A stretch of DNA of 64,000 nt from Bacteroidetes bacterium B1(2017) (lineage in GTDB: Bacteria > Bacteroidota > Bacteroidia > UKL13-3), in contig NKJG01000005.1 of NCBI GenBank assembly GCA_002256395.1, forward strand, positions 124,001 through 188,000, read 5' to 3'. The translations under genes were made by a program, and so were the position numbers. A model generated the notes under the pieces. It was not told the DNA's origin. It saw only the letters and a list, made by a program, of their open reading frames with translations, and did not search any database. Each line of letters begins with the position of its first letter. Positions within the stretch are counted from its first letter, which is position 1. This document shows, piece by piece, positions 51,900-60,206 of the stretch.

Positions 51900-52484
51900 T
51901 TATTCTGTGAAATTTAAATTGCTTGGTTCCTTTAATTTTTTGGTACAAACAATGCACTCTTTAGTTCCTAAAGGAACTATATCACCAATGATTTCAAATG
52001 TTATATCGGAGAACCAAATTTGCCCTTTGCCTACCAACAATGCTCCATAGGCTAGACCATCGGCTTTAAAAGGAACATCCAAAACAATTTCATATTTTTT
52101 CCAATCAGTAGTTTTCACAATTGGTCTATTTTGCATATTATCAAATGCCATAGCTCTATTGGTGGCATCATCATCTACTCTAAGCCAAAGTCCTGCCCAA
52201 CCTTTAACGTCTGTTGATTTTACATAGCCCGACATCTTAATTTTCTTACCCAAATATTTTTCTGCTAAACAACTTTGCATAAGCGTGCCAAAGCCTTTTA
52301 CTTTTTTACCGGCTGATTTAATAGTTGCAGCGTTTTTCCCCTCCGGGCCAACTCCTTTGTCTATACCCATTTCATAACATTCGGGATTACTACCTGCCTT
52401 AAACCAATTGTTTGGAAGGTCAAACGAAAGAAGTGTTCCTATTGCAATTACAAAAAATATAGATTTAATGATACTTAATTTCAT
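51900..52484 (-). CDS. Exported protein with a jelly-roll/CBM-like domain
   Basis: A 194-residue protein with signal MKLSIIKSIFFVIAIGTLLS and then a compact strand domain: WFKAGSNPECYEMGID, LMQSCLAEKYLGKKIKMSG, WAGLWLRVDDDATNRAMAFD, TTDWKKYEIVLDVP and a late GQIWFSDITFEIIGD. The pattern of aromatic strands resembles CBM4/9-type or Galactose-binding-like folds seen in regulatory or carbohydrate-linked proteins. The CIVC pair (about 178-181) lies close to the end. No enzyme residues identified. Function unknown; possibly periplasmic. Confidence 0.6.
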   Translation of the reverse strand: MKLSIIKSIFFVIAIGTLLSFDLPNNWFKAGSNPECYEMGIDKGVGPEGKNAATIKSAGKKVKGFGTLMQSCLAEKYLGKKIKMSGYVKSTDVKGWAGLWLRVDDDATNRAMAFDNMQNRPIVKTTDWKKYEIVLDVPFKADGLAYGALLVGKGQIWFSDITFEIIGDIVPLGTKECIVCTKKLKEPSNLNFTE

Positions 52485-52520
52485 GTTTATAGTGGATATT
52501 TTAAATTTTATTATTAATTT

Positions 52521-52982
52521 TTATCCTTCACATAACTCCTTCAACCTATCCAAAGCTTTTGGATAAGATTGGTTCATATACGTTTCAAAATCTTCGGTAA
52601 TATCAATGTCAACTGTTAGGTTTGTGGTTCCATTGCTGCCTGCCTCAAAAGTATAGTTTTCGAAACCATTTGCCCATTTTTCAACATCTGGTCCTTCGGT
52701 AATTTCCTTGTCGCCTTTAACAAGTCCATAATGTTGAATGGAAACAAATTGTTCAGGAATATTTTCCGCTATTCTAGAAACCATTCCACCCTTTTCTCCT
52801 TTTTCATCTACACCAATAAATAGAATTTTACTTCCCTTGTCCCAACTGCCTTCATAAGTAGAGGTAGGATTAAACAAGGCTGTCCATTGCTCATAGGTTG
52901 CTTTGCTAGAATTGCCAAGCATAAAATCATAGACCTTGGCTACAGGAGACTTTATGCTTATTTTATATTGTAGTTTTTTCAT
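52521..52982 (-). CDS. SRPBCC/START-fold protein (AHSA1-like)
   Basis: A 153-residue protein of the START/Bet v1 superfamily: KLQYKISIKSPVAKVYDFML at the start, then YEQWTALFNPTSTYEGSWDKG, a turn with IAENIPEQFVSIQHYGLV, and TTNLTVDIDITEDFETYMN. SRPBCC proteins bind hydrophobic ligands; AHSA1-like members in bacteria have no assigned reaction. It lies divergent to speD with 245 bases between. Confidence 0.75.
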   Translation of the reverse strand: MKKLQYKISIKSPVAKVYDFMLGNSSKATYEQWTALFNPTSTYEGSWDKGSKILFIGVDEKGEKGGMVSRIAENIPEQFVSIQHYGLVKGDKEITEGPDVEKWANGFENYTFEAGSNGTTNLTVDIDITEDFETYMNQSYPKALDRLKELCEG

Positions 52983-53187
52983 TCTAAATTAGGGTTTCTT
53001 AAATTTATGCTTATCAAATATGTTGAATAAAATAGTATTTAACAAATGCACTTATTGTTGAAGAAATATCATGAATTCCATACAAGCACTATTCATGCAA
53101 AGTTTAGGTTCCTTAAAGGGCAAGAAATAACCCATTCACCCTTACTAATTCTAATCGCATGAAAGCGAATCTTAAAAAAAAAGAGTG

Positions 53188-53216
53188 TTGTAAAGGTTAA
53201 AAGCTTTTCTTATAAT
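53188..53216 (+). promoter_or_regulatory. Possible sigma70-like promoter of the speD operon
   Basis: TTGTAA (53188-53193), a 17-base spacer and TATAAT (53211-53216) form an exact sigma70-type layout ending 11 bases before the ATG. Bacteroidota primary promoters normally use TAnnTTTG, so this is either coincidence or an alternative promoter. The rest of the 245-base gap shows no other convincing element. Confidence 0.35.
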
Positions 53217-53227
53217 TGATACAGCTT

Positions 53228-53581
53228 ATGGAATACAAAAAGGGATTACATATTGTTTGTGATTTGGAGGATGCAAGTGAGGATGCACTCTGCAATATGG
53301 ATGGATTTAAAACTTTAGTGGAGGGTTTAATTTTAAAACATCAACTACAATCAACAGGTTCAGTTTATCATCATTTCGAGCTTAAAGGATATACTGCTGT
53401 TGTTGGCTTAACAGAATCGCATCTTTCTGTGCATACTTGGCCTGAGTTTGGAAGAGTAACCTATGATATTTTTCTTTCAAATTTTTTGCAGGTAAATGAT
53501 AGCGTATGTGAACATATTTCAAAAGAAATACAAACGTTTTTCGGAGGCAAGGTTTCTCAAATTCATAAACTATCCCGATGA
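53228..53581 (+). CDS. speD: SpeD-family pyruvoyl-dependent decarboxylase, divergent
   Basis: A 117-residue homologue of bacterial S-adenosylmethionine decarboxylase proenzyme (class 1b). The self-cleavage site ESHLSVHTWPE is intact (Glu63-Ser64, with His69), so a pyruvoyl group should form. At the position of the catalytic Cys (Cys83 in the Thermotoga enzyme, 20 residues after the cleavage Ser) there is Ser84: DIFLSN instead of DLFTCG. The GvSG loop before the site is also changed to KGYTA, with Thr56 replacing the Ser. The substrate may therefore not be AdoMet. I started at ATG 53228 rather than TTG 53216. It opens an operon ending at 60144. Confidence 0.85.
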   Translation: MEYKKGLHIVCDLEDASEDALCNMDGFKTLVEGLILKHQLQSTGSVYHHFELKGYTAVVGLTESHLSVHTWPEFGRVTYDIFLSNFLQVNDSVCEHISKEIQTFFGGKVSQIHKLSR

Positions 53582-54243
53582 ATCTTACCGTTATTCAACA
53601 AAAAGAAATTTGCCCTACTTGCAATCATTCAGTGGATGTAATTTGCCATGAAAGCAATGCAAGAGTGTGCTCATTTTGCCAGAGCATTCTATGGAATAGT
53701 TCCTTTGCTGAACCTTGGAAAAGCACTTCTGGCAATCCGCTTGAACTAATTTCACTACTAAAAATTGGGTCAAGCATACAATGCCCTCTAATAACAGGTA
53801 AGATTATTGGCTGCATAGAATGGCAATTAAAAAATGGCCCTGTAGTGTTTTGGAATATAGTAGATGAAGAAAACAAGCTCCACTATATGAGTGAAGATTC
53901 TGGTTCATTCTTTTTATACAAAAACGTAGCAAAAACGTATGTGCTGAACCAAAAATTCAATTCCCTAAAAAACGGAAAGCCTGCCGTGCTTATTATAAAT
54001 AATGATTACCACACCTATTTAGTAAGAAGCCTTTTTGTGTGTAATCGGTATGATGTTTTTGGGGAAGTTTATTACCCTGTAGATACAGAACCTTTAGTTA
54101 AGCACATTGTTGCTTATAATGAACATGGAAACAGTCTGCTAATTTTGCAATTTAACAAAGAAAAAAACCAAGTTTGGCAAGGTGAATTACTCCATTTAGA
54201 AGTTAATTTTATTACACATCCTAACTATACACTCATTGGATAA
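53578..54243 (+). CDS. DUF4178 protein with N-terminal zinc ribbon
   Basis: A 221-residue protein. The N-terminal zinc ribbon has CPTC (12-15) and CSFC (32-35); the DUF4178 domain follows (LLKIGSSIQCPLITG, CIEWQLKNGPVVFWNIVDEE), a small beta module with two tandem halves. No membrane segment is seen. DUF4178 proteins often accompany SpeD and spermidine-synthase-like genes; no biochemical role is known to me. ATGA overlap with speD shows translational coupling. Confidence 0.75.
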   Translation: MNLTVIQQKEICPTCNHSVDVICHESNARVCSFCQSILWNSSFAEPWKSTSGNPLELISLLKIGSSIQCPLITGKIIGCIEWQLKNGPVVFWNIVDEENKLHYMSEDSGSFFLYKNVAKTYVLNQKFNSLKNGKPAVLIINNDYHTYLVRSLFVCNRYDVFGEVYYPVDTEPLVKHIVAYNEHGNSLLILQFNKEKNQVWQGELLHLEVNFITHPNYTLIG

Positions 54244-55555
54244 CTCAGCTAAAATATGGCCCAATGCACCTAAAAAGGTTGAATGCCCAAGCTGTTCAAA
54301 AGGCAATCAATTATACCTTCACGATGCGGCAACACATTACGTTTGCGTGCATTGCAAGTTGTTTGTAAATGTTTCAGAAAAAAAGGCAGAAAAAATTTCA
54401 AGTAAATCCCAAAAGGTTGATTTCTTATGGCCTATTGGTAAAACAGGACAAATAAGAGGTATCACATACCAATTGACCGGAGCCGTATTAAGAAAAGAAA
54501 AAGGTGCGAGTTATACCTGGATGGAATATTGTTTATTTAATCCACTTCATGGCTATGTTTACCTCTCTGAATATACTGGAAACTGGATACTACTAAAGGA
54601 AACAAGTATTTACCCTCAAGTAAAAATTAACAACCATACCATTGAAGATGCAGAGGGTAATTCGTATCAACTATTTTTAAGGTATCAAACAGATTGCTTA
54701 AATGCTATAGGCGAATTTCCATACAATGCCGTTGACGAAAATGTAAAACTGATTAAGGAATACATTAACCCACCAGTAATGTATATGTTAAAGGAATACC
54801 CTAGCGAAACCATATGGTTTAAAGGTGAACATATTTCCTTTAAAGAAATAAAAGAGGCTTTTGGCGATAGCGAATTTGCTCCTCCTAAAATTGGGAAAGG
54901 AAGCATTGAACCTCAATTCTTGGGAATTGAATATAAGTCTTTTGCTATTTATGCAGCCCTCACAATTCTGATAATGGGTGTGTTTACTTTACTTTTTGAA
55001 AACAGCCTCGAACCAAAAAAAGTCTTCCATCAATCCTATTATTTTAATTGCAACGATTCTGCCAATAAGGTATATGTTGGCGAGGGATTTAAATTAGACA
55101 AAGGGATAAATAACCTTGAGCTTTTTTTCCATACCAAGCTAGAACAAAATTGGGTAGAGGCAGAAATAACACTAATTAATGACGACTTAGATGAGGAATA
55201 CACCTTGACTAAAGAATTGTATTATTATTCTGGGTACGACGATGAAGGTTCGTGGACAGATGGCACCAATGAAAGCAGTGAGATCTTCAATAATATTCCT
55301 GCTGGAAACTACCATATTCAAGTCATTCCATACTTAAGTCCTAATCCTATGAATGTTAGTTTGGATCTTGAAATTTATAGAGGCGTTGCCGTAAGAAGTA
55401 ATTTTTATTACCTTATTGGACTACTTATAATTTTGGTGTATTTGCAATATTTACGCTATATGTCATTTGAACGAAAAAGATGGTCGAATAGCAATTACTC
55501 AACCTACGACCATCGTTCATGGTTTGAAAGAAATTTAGGAGGATCTGATGAATAA
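54236..55555 (+). CDS. Membrane-anchored zinc-ribbon DUF4178 protein
   Basis: A 439-residue protein. It has a zinc ribbon (CPSC ... CVHC), a DUF4178 domain (residues about 60-170, DFLWPIGKTGQIRGITYQLT, WMEYCLFNPLHGYVYL), a membrane helix at about 237-256, a strand-rich extracytoplasmic domain (about 260-385) and a second helix near 390-410, with a short Arg-rich tail. The start is TTG at 54236; no ATG is available near the conserved start. It overlaps the previous gene by eight bases and the next by eight. It may bridge the cytoplasmic enzymes and the envelope. Confidence 0.75.
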   Translation: MDNSAKIWPNAPKKVECPSCSKGNQLYLHDAATHYVCVHCKLFVNVSEKKAEKISSKSQKVDFLWPIGKTGQIRGITYQLTGAVLRKEKGASYTWMEYCLFNPLHGYVYLSEYTGNWILLKETSIYPQVKINNHTIEDAEGNSYQLFLRYQTDCLNAIGEFPYNAVDENVKLIKEYINPPVMYMLKEYPSETIWFKGEHISFKEIKEAFGDSEFAPPKIGKGSIEPQFLGIEYKSFAIYAALTILIMGVFTLLFENSLEPKKVFHQSYYFNCNDSANKVYVGEGFKLDKGINNLELFFHTKLEQNWVEAEITLINDDLDEEYTLTKELYYYSGYDDEGSWTDGTNESSEIFNNIPAGNYHIQVIPYLSPNPMNVSLDLEIYRGVAVRSNFYYLIGLLIILVYLQYLRYMSFERKRWSNSNYSTYDHRSWFERNLGGSDE

Positions 55556-55712
55556 ATTAATAAAACTTGAGAAACATAGTTGGTTTTTTATAAGCATACT
55601 TGGACTTATAATGAGCGCCTATATATACCTTTCCTTTGATGGGTATAAATTGTTTAATGGAGCCAACACAAGTAAATACGACCCTAAAAAAGAACATCAT
55701 TATCACAAATAA
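55548..55712 (+). CDS. 54-residue membrane peptide
   Basis: A small open frame with a strong Shine-Dalgarno sequence (AGGAGG, seven bases before the ATG at 55548), rare in this genome. It starts within the last codons of the DUF4178 gene. It encodes MNKLIKLEKHSWFFISILGL, a single membrane helix (about 12-30), then a tail ending KKEHHYHK, a His-rich C-terminus. The gene order, the ribosome-binding site and the sequence all support translation. Function unknown. Confidence 0.7.
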   Translation: MNKLIKLEKHSWFFISILGLIMSAYIYLSFDGYKLFNGANTSKYDPKKEHHYHK

Positions 55713-55716
55713 AATT

Positions 55717-55935
55717 ATGGAAGAAATTATTAACATGAAGTATGTAGTTGGCTCTGTGCTCTACTCATTGATTGGCATTGCCATTTTAGTTGTTACCTTT
55801 TGGATTATAGAAAAAATTACTCCAGAGAATCTATGGAAAGAAATTTTAGTAAATAAAAACATGGCACTTGCTATAATGGCGGGTGCATTTATGATTGCTA
55901 TAGCAATTATTATTAGCTCAGCAATTCATGGTTAG
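55717..55935 (+). CDS. DUF350 membrane protein
   Basis: A 72-residue protein with two membrane helices (about 8-28 and 45-68) separated by EKITPENLWKEILVNKNMAL, matching one DUF350 repeat unit (YjfL-like). DUF350 proteins are found next to polyamine-related and envelope-stress genes in many bacteria, but their activity is unknown. ATG 55717 was chosen; the frame start at 55636 lies in the upstream gene. It overlaps the next gene by eight bases. Confidence 0.75.
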   Translation: MEEIINMKYVVGSVLYSLIGIAILVVTFWIIEKITPENLWKEILVNKNMALAIMAGAFMIAIAIIISSAIHG

Positions 55936-57442
55936 AAAGGTTTCTACCCCCAATCTGCTGCTGTTTTCGGTATTAGTTGTTGCTACGTGCGGATTAATTT
56001 ATGAGCTTATTGCAGGTACTCTTGCCAGTTACTTGCTTGGAGATTCTGTAACCCAATTTTCCATCATCATTGGGGTATATTTATTCTCCATGGGAATTGG
56101 CTCATGGCTTTCAAAATACTTTGAACGAAACCTACTTTCGTGGTTTATTCAAATTGAAATCCTTGTTGGCTTGGTTGGAGGTTTTAGTTCATCTGCCTTA
56201 TTTATCTTATTTGAATTTGCAGGCTCCTTTCAATTGGTCTTATATGGACTTGTAATGTTAACAGGCATATTGGTTGGATTGGAAATTCCACTAATCATGC
56301 GAATCCTAAAAGATGAGTTTGATTTTACCGACTTAGTTTCTCGCGTATTTACTTTTGATTACATAGGGGCACTTGTTGCCTCATTGGTTTTTCCTTTAGT
56401 TTTAGTTCCATTTTTAGGTTTAGTAAAAACGTCCTTTCTATTTGGCATCCTAAATGTTGGAGTGGCCATTGCTTTATGCATACAATTAAAACATTTAGGC
56501 AAATGGTTTTCGGTATTAAAACGAATTGGGTTTGCGGCGCTTATTATTCTTGTTGCAGGGTTTATTTTATCAGAAAAAATTGTACAGTTTAGCGAAAGTT
56601 TAAGCTATGCCGAACCTGTTATTTTCGCAAAATCATCGCCCTACCAAAGAATTGTTTTAACTCGTAATCGAAAAGAATTAAGGTTATATTTAAACGGCAA
56701 CCTACAATTTAGTTCAGCCGATGAATATCGCTACCACGAGGCTTTAGTGCATCCTGTTATGCAACAACTAAAAGATAGTTGTTCTGTATTAATTTTAGGA
56801 GGTGGAGATGGATTGGCTTTAAGAGAAATACTTCGTTATTCAAATGTAAAAAAGGTAGATTTGGTTGATTTAGATGAAGCCGTAACACACCTATTCAGTT
56901 CAAATAGTCTGCTAACAGATTTGAACCAAAACTCCTTATCAAATCCAAAAGTTAGTGTACATCATAAAGATGCTTTTCAATGGCTCAAAACAAACACAAA
57001 AGCATTTGACGCCATTATTATAGATTTTCCAGACCCAGGAAATTACAGCGTGGGAAAGCTATACACCCAAACATTTTACAAACTACTAAAAAAAAGCATG
57101 CAGCCCAAAACCCTTGTGGTGGTTCAATCTACCTCCCCATTGGTTGCACCTAAATCTTTTTGGTGTGTGAACCAAACCATGGAGTCGGTAGGATTGCAAA
57201 CACTCCCCTACCATGCCTTTGTACCCTCTTTTGGAGAATGGGGATTTATTCTTGCCTCCTTTGACAAGCCAAGCTTTGCTACAGAAAACATTAGCTTACC
57301 CATGCGCTTTCTTACAAATGAAACAATCAAAACCATGAGTTCATTTTCGGCAGATATGAGCAAACAAACAACAGAAGTAAACAAGTTAAACAATCAGATA
57401 CTGGTGCATTACTTTGAAAAAGAATGGGCAATTTATCAGTAA
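55928..57442 (+). CDS. Membrane-embedded spermidine-synthase-like aminopropyltransferase
   Basis: A 504-residue fusion of about seven N-terminal membrane helices (residues 8-215) and a C-terminal spermidine-synthase (SpeE-like) domain. The methyltransferase-type fold is recognised by SPYQRIVLT, DEYRYHEALVHP, the binding loop GGGDG at 291-295, VDLVDLDE and Asp366-Phe-Pro-Asp369-Pro. These Asp residues occupy the place of the SpeE DSSDP pair. Membrane-fused SpeE homologues are known in bacteria but their products are mostly unknown. Its place next to a SpeD homologue implies that an amine group is transferred to a lipid- or membrane-linked acceptor. Confidence 0.85.
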   Translation: MVRKVSTPNLLLFSVLVVATCGLIYELIAGTLASYLLGDSVTQFSIIIGVYLFSMGIGSWLSKYFERNLLSWFIQIEILVGLVGGFSSSALFILFEFAGSFQLVLYGLVMLTGILVGLEIPLIMRILKDEFDFTDLVSRVFTFDYIGALVASLVFPLVLVPFLGLVKTSFLFGILNVGVAIALCIQLKHLGKWFSVLKRIGFAALIILVAGFILSEKIVQFSESLSYAEPVIFAKSSPYQRIVLTRNRKELRLYLNGNLQFSSADEYRYHEALVHPVMQQLKDSCSVLILGGGDGLALREILRYSNVKKVDLVDLDEAVTHLFSSNSLLTDLNQNSLSNPKVSVHHKDAFQWLKTNTKAFDAIIIDFPDPGNYSVGKLYTQTFYKLLKKSMQPKTLVVVQSTSPLVAPKSFWCVNQTMESVGLQTLPYHAFVPSFGEWGFILASFDKPSFATENISLPMRFLTNETIKTMSSFSADMSKQTTEVNKLNNQILVHYFEKEWAIYQ

Positions 57443-57448
57443 TGAAAC

Positions 57449-59068
57449 ATGGCATATATAAGTAGAAAACAATTCCTAAAATTTGGAGTAGCTGCACTTG
57501 CAGTTGCTGCTTCGGGTAAAATTTGGTTTCAAAAAAAGATATTGGCCATTCAAATGCAAGCCTCCAATGCAAACATTGGCCACCTGTTAAGAAACAAAAA
57601 GACCTCTTCAGAGTTACTCGCTAAGCACACCATAACGGATAGTACAGAAACACGTGTAGCTATTATTGGTGGTGGTATTTCTGGCTTGAGTGCTGCTAGG
57701 ATTCTAAAAAAAAATAATATCCCTTTTGTTTTACTTGAATTAAATAACCAACCTGGCGGAAATGCTATTAGTGGCAAAAATGAAGTTAGTGCCTATCCTT
57801 GGGGTGCTCATTACCTTCCCATTCCAAATCTTTATCAGCCAGAGTTAATTAACTTCCTTACTGAAACGGGTGTAATAACAGAAACGAATGAATTGGGGCT
57901 ACCTGTTTACAACGATTATTACTTGTGTTCTGCCCCAGAAGAGAGATTGTTTATACATCATTATTGGCAGGAAGGAATAATTCCTGAAACAGCCTTAAAA
58001 GAGCAAGACCATAGAGATATAAAAACATTCTTTGAATTAATATCCCATTACAAAAATGCAATTGGTTCAGACCAGAAAGAAGCCTTTTGCATACCCATAG
58101 AAAACTCCTCGCAAGATTTAGAATTTCTAAAACTCGACAAGCAAACGATGGCGGATTTTTTGCTACAACATGAGTTAAAAAGCACCTATTTACTTTGGTA
58201 CCTAAACTATTGTTGTAAAGATGATTTTGGCACCCCATTAAACAAAACCAGTGCTTGGGCAGGCATTCATTATTTTGCTTCTAGGAAAGGAATTGCCGCC
58301 AACGCAACAGCCGGAGACGTGCTTACTTGGCCAGAAGGAAACAACTTTTTGGTTCAAGGCTTAACTAAACCAATTAAACAAAACATTCTAGAAAATGCTT
58401 TGGTAGTAGATGTGAACCAAAAGCCAAACGAAATAGAAATACTTTATTTAAATCATGCTAAAAACACCTACCATAAGATAATTTGTAAGCAAGCAATTAT
58501 TGCAACACCACAATATATTAATAAGAAAATTATTAGAAATTATCCTTTAACACATCTCAATTTCGACTATTTCCCTTGGCTCGTTGCAAATATTACCACA
58601 CTTCCGCTGGCTCAGAATAAAGGAACAGAAATGAGCTGGGATAATGTTCTTTATACTAGTGAATCGCTTGGATATGTAAATGCTTGTCACCAGCATTTAG
58701 ACAGCAAAATCCCAAAATATGTTCTCACCTATTACCTTCCACTTTGCAAACTATCTGCTAAGGAAGAACGTAAATTGGCTTTCGAAAAAACACAAGAAGA
58801 GTGGGCCGAAATTGTATTAAAAGATCTTGAAAAAGCGCATCCCGATTTACGCCAACAAATTGAAAAAATAGATTTAAAAGTATGGGGTCATGCAATGATT
58901 AGCCCACAAACAGGTGTTATTTGGAACACAGAAAAAAAACAGTTTTTAAACAATTCTGAACCCATTTATTATGCGCACAGCGACCTAAGTGGAATCTCTA
59001 TTTTTGAAGAAGCCTTTTATCAAGGAACCAAGGCAGCCCAGCAAATTTGTAAACAACAAGTACTATGA
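57449..59068 (+). CDS. FAD-dependent amine-oxidase-like oxidoreductase
   Basis: A 539-residue flavoprotein. The N-terminus (MAYISRKQFLKFGVAALAVA) has an SRKxFLK motif and a hydrophobic stretch like a Tat signal, with Lys in place of the second Arg, so it may be exported or membrane-anchored. A dinucleotide-binding motif follows at GGGISG (74-79). The C-terminal DLSGISIFEEAFYQG resembles the FAD-closing motif of flavin-containing amine oxidases. It starts six bases after the SpeE-like gene and overlaps the next by four. A polyamine oxidase role would fit its neighbours but is not shown. Confidence 0.75.
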   Translation: MAYISRKQFLKFGVAALAVAASGKIWFQKKILAIQMQASNANIGHLLRNKKTSSELLAKHTITDSTETRVAIIGGGISGLSAARILKKNNIPFVLLELNNQPGGNAISGKNEVSAYPWGAHYLPIPNLYQPELINFLTETGVITETNELGLPVYNDYYLCSAPEERLFIHHYWQEGIIPETALKEQDHRDIKTFFELISHYKNAIGSDQKEAFCIPIENSSQDLEFLKLDKQTMADFLLQHELKSTYLLWYLNYCCKDDFGTPLNKTSAWAGIHYFASRKGIAANATAGDVLTWPEGNNFLVQGLTKPIKQNILENALVVDVNQKPNEIEILYLNHAKNTYHKIICKQAIIATPQYINKKIIRNYPLTHLNFDYFPWLVANITTLPLAQNKGTEMSWDNVLYTSESLGYVNACHQHLDSKIPKYVLTYYLPLCKLSAKEERKLAFEKTQEEWAEIVLKDLEKAHPDLRQQIEKIDLKVWGHAMISPQTGVIWNTEKKQFLNNSEPIYYAHSDLSGISIFEEAFYQGTKAAQQICKQQVL

Positions 59069-60144
59069 ATGAATCCAAATCAAATTCACCTTGGCTTGGA
59101 TTTAAAGGTTTAGAAATTGCCTTCATCTTATTGCCTGCACTTATATGTTGCCTATCTATTTTTATTTTTAAGGACTATTTTCAAACGCATACCGAAGTGA
59201 ATGCCATTTGGTGGTTGCTATTGGTTGTAGGAATTGATGTTTCGCATGTATACTCTACCTTGTTTCGAACCTATTTTAACTCAGAAGCTTTTAACAAGAA
59301 TCGCGATTTATTTACCTATACTCCAATTATTTGCCTGGTAGTAAGTATCCTTTTGTATGCCATACATCCAATGGCATTCTGGAGAGTTTTAGCGTACCTT
59401 GCCGTATTTCATTTTATGCGCCAACAATATGGAATTATGCGCTTGTACGAACGCAATGAAAATCTAAGTAACCTTTCAAAACAAATAAACTCACTGACCA
59501 TTTATTCGGCTGTTTTATACCCGATATTATTCTGGCATGTTGATGCTAATAGACAATTTAGTTGGTTTGTTGAAGGCGATTTTTTGGCCTTTGCATCCCC
59601 ATTTCTGAAACAAATTTTAGGCATATTATACGGCATAGTTTTACTCATGTATGTTGTTAATACAGGCTACACAAGTTTAAAAAACAAATCCTTTAATGTA
59701 CCCAAACATACATGGATAATGGGCACCATTCTATCTTGGTATTTAGGAATAGTGGCATTCAATGCCGATTTAATTTTTAGCGCCCTAAACATCCTTACGC
59801 ATGGCATTCCGTATATCGCCTTAATTTGGATTTATGGCAAAAAACAAGCTATAAAACAAGCCAACACAGGCTTTCTAAATAAACTCTTTTCCTTGCAAGG
59901 TGTGTTGGGGTTTATAATTATTTTACTAGCCTTTTCATATATAGAAGAAGGCCTTTGGGATGGCCTAATATGGAGAGACCATGAGCTTTGGTTCAAATGG
60001 TTTACAAATTTACCTCACCTAAGCGACCCAATTTTATTAAGCATACTTGTTCCAGTATTATCCTTACCTCAAATAACTCATTACGTATTAGACGCCTACA
60101 TCTGGAAAGTAAAGCAACCCCAAACCATGCCACACCTATTGTAG
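59065..60144 (+). CDS. Polytopic membrane protein with conserved His, Brp/Blh-like in outline
   Basis: A 359-residue protein with about nine membrane segments. Histidines sit at helix positions: DVSHVYST, VFHFMRQQYG, LTHGIPYIA and QITHYVLDAYIWK, a layout like metal-binding membrane enzymes such as the Brp/Blh carotenoid dioxygenases or fatty acid desaturases. I found no exact family motif, so enzymatic activity is only suspected. Last gene of the operon, coupled to the flavoprotein by an ATGA overlap. A terminator follows after nine bases. Confidence 0.65.
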   Translation: MNESKSNSPWLGFKGLEIAFILLPALICCLSIFIFKDYFQTHTEVNAIWWLLLVVGIDVSHVYSTLFRTYFNSEAFNKNRDLFTYTPIICLVVSILLYAIHPMAFWRVLAYLAVFHFMRQQYGIMRLYERNENLSNLSKQINSLTIYSAVLYPILFWHVDANRQFSWFVEGDFLAFASPFLKQILGILYGIVLLMYVVNTGYTSLKNKSFNVPKHTWIMGTILSWYLGIVAFNADLIFSALNILTHGIPYIALIWIYGKKQAIKQANTGFLNKLFSLQGVLGFIIILLAFSYIEEGLWDGLIWRDHELWFKWFTNLPHLSDPILLSILVPVLSLPQITHYVLDAYIWKVKQPQTMPHLL

Positions 60145-60153
60145 GAACAAAAA

Positions 60154-60187
60154 AAAACGGCCTTCATTTTTCAATGAAGGCCGTTTT
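60154..60187. terminator. Bidirectional intrinsic terminator
   Basis: AAAACGGCCTTCATT (60154-60168) pairs with AATGAAGGCCGTTTT (60173-60187) over a 4-base loop, with A- and T-rich flanks. It ends both the speD operon (plus) and rpoC (minus). Confidence 0.93.
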
Positions 60188-60206
60188 AAGTTTTTCAACT
60201 GTTAAC

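Noticed and set aside
53107-53143. Possible H-type pseudoknot (GGTT/AACC and AAGGG/CCCTT) upstream of speD as a riboswitch
   Set aside because: Stems are only 4-5 bases and the best promoter-like sequence (53188-53216) lies downstream of it, so it may not be in the transcript.
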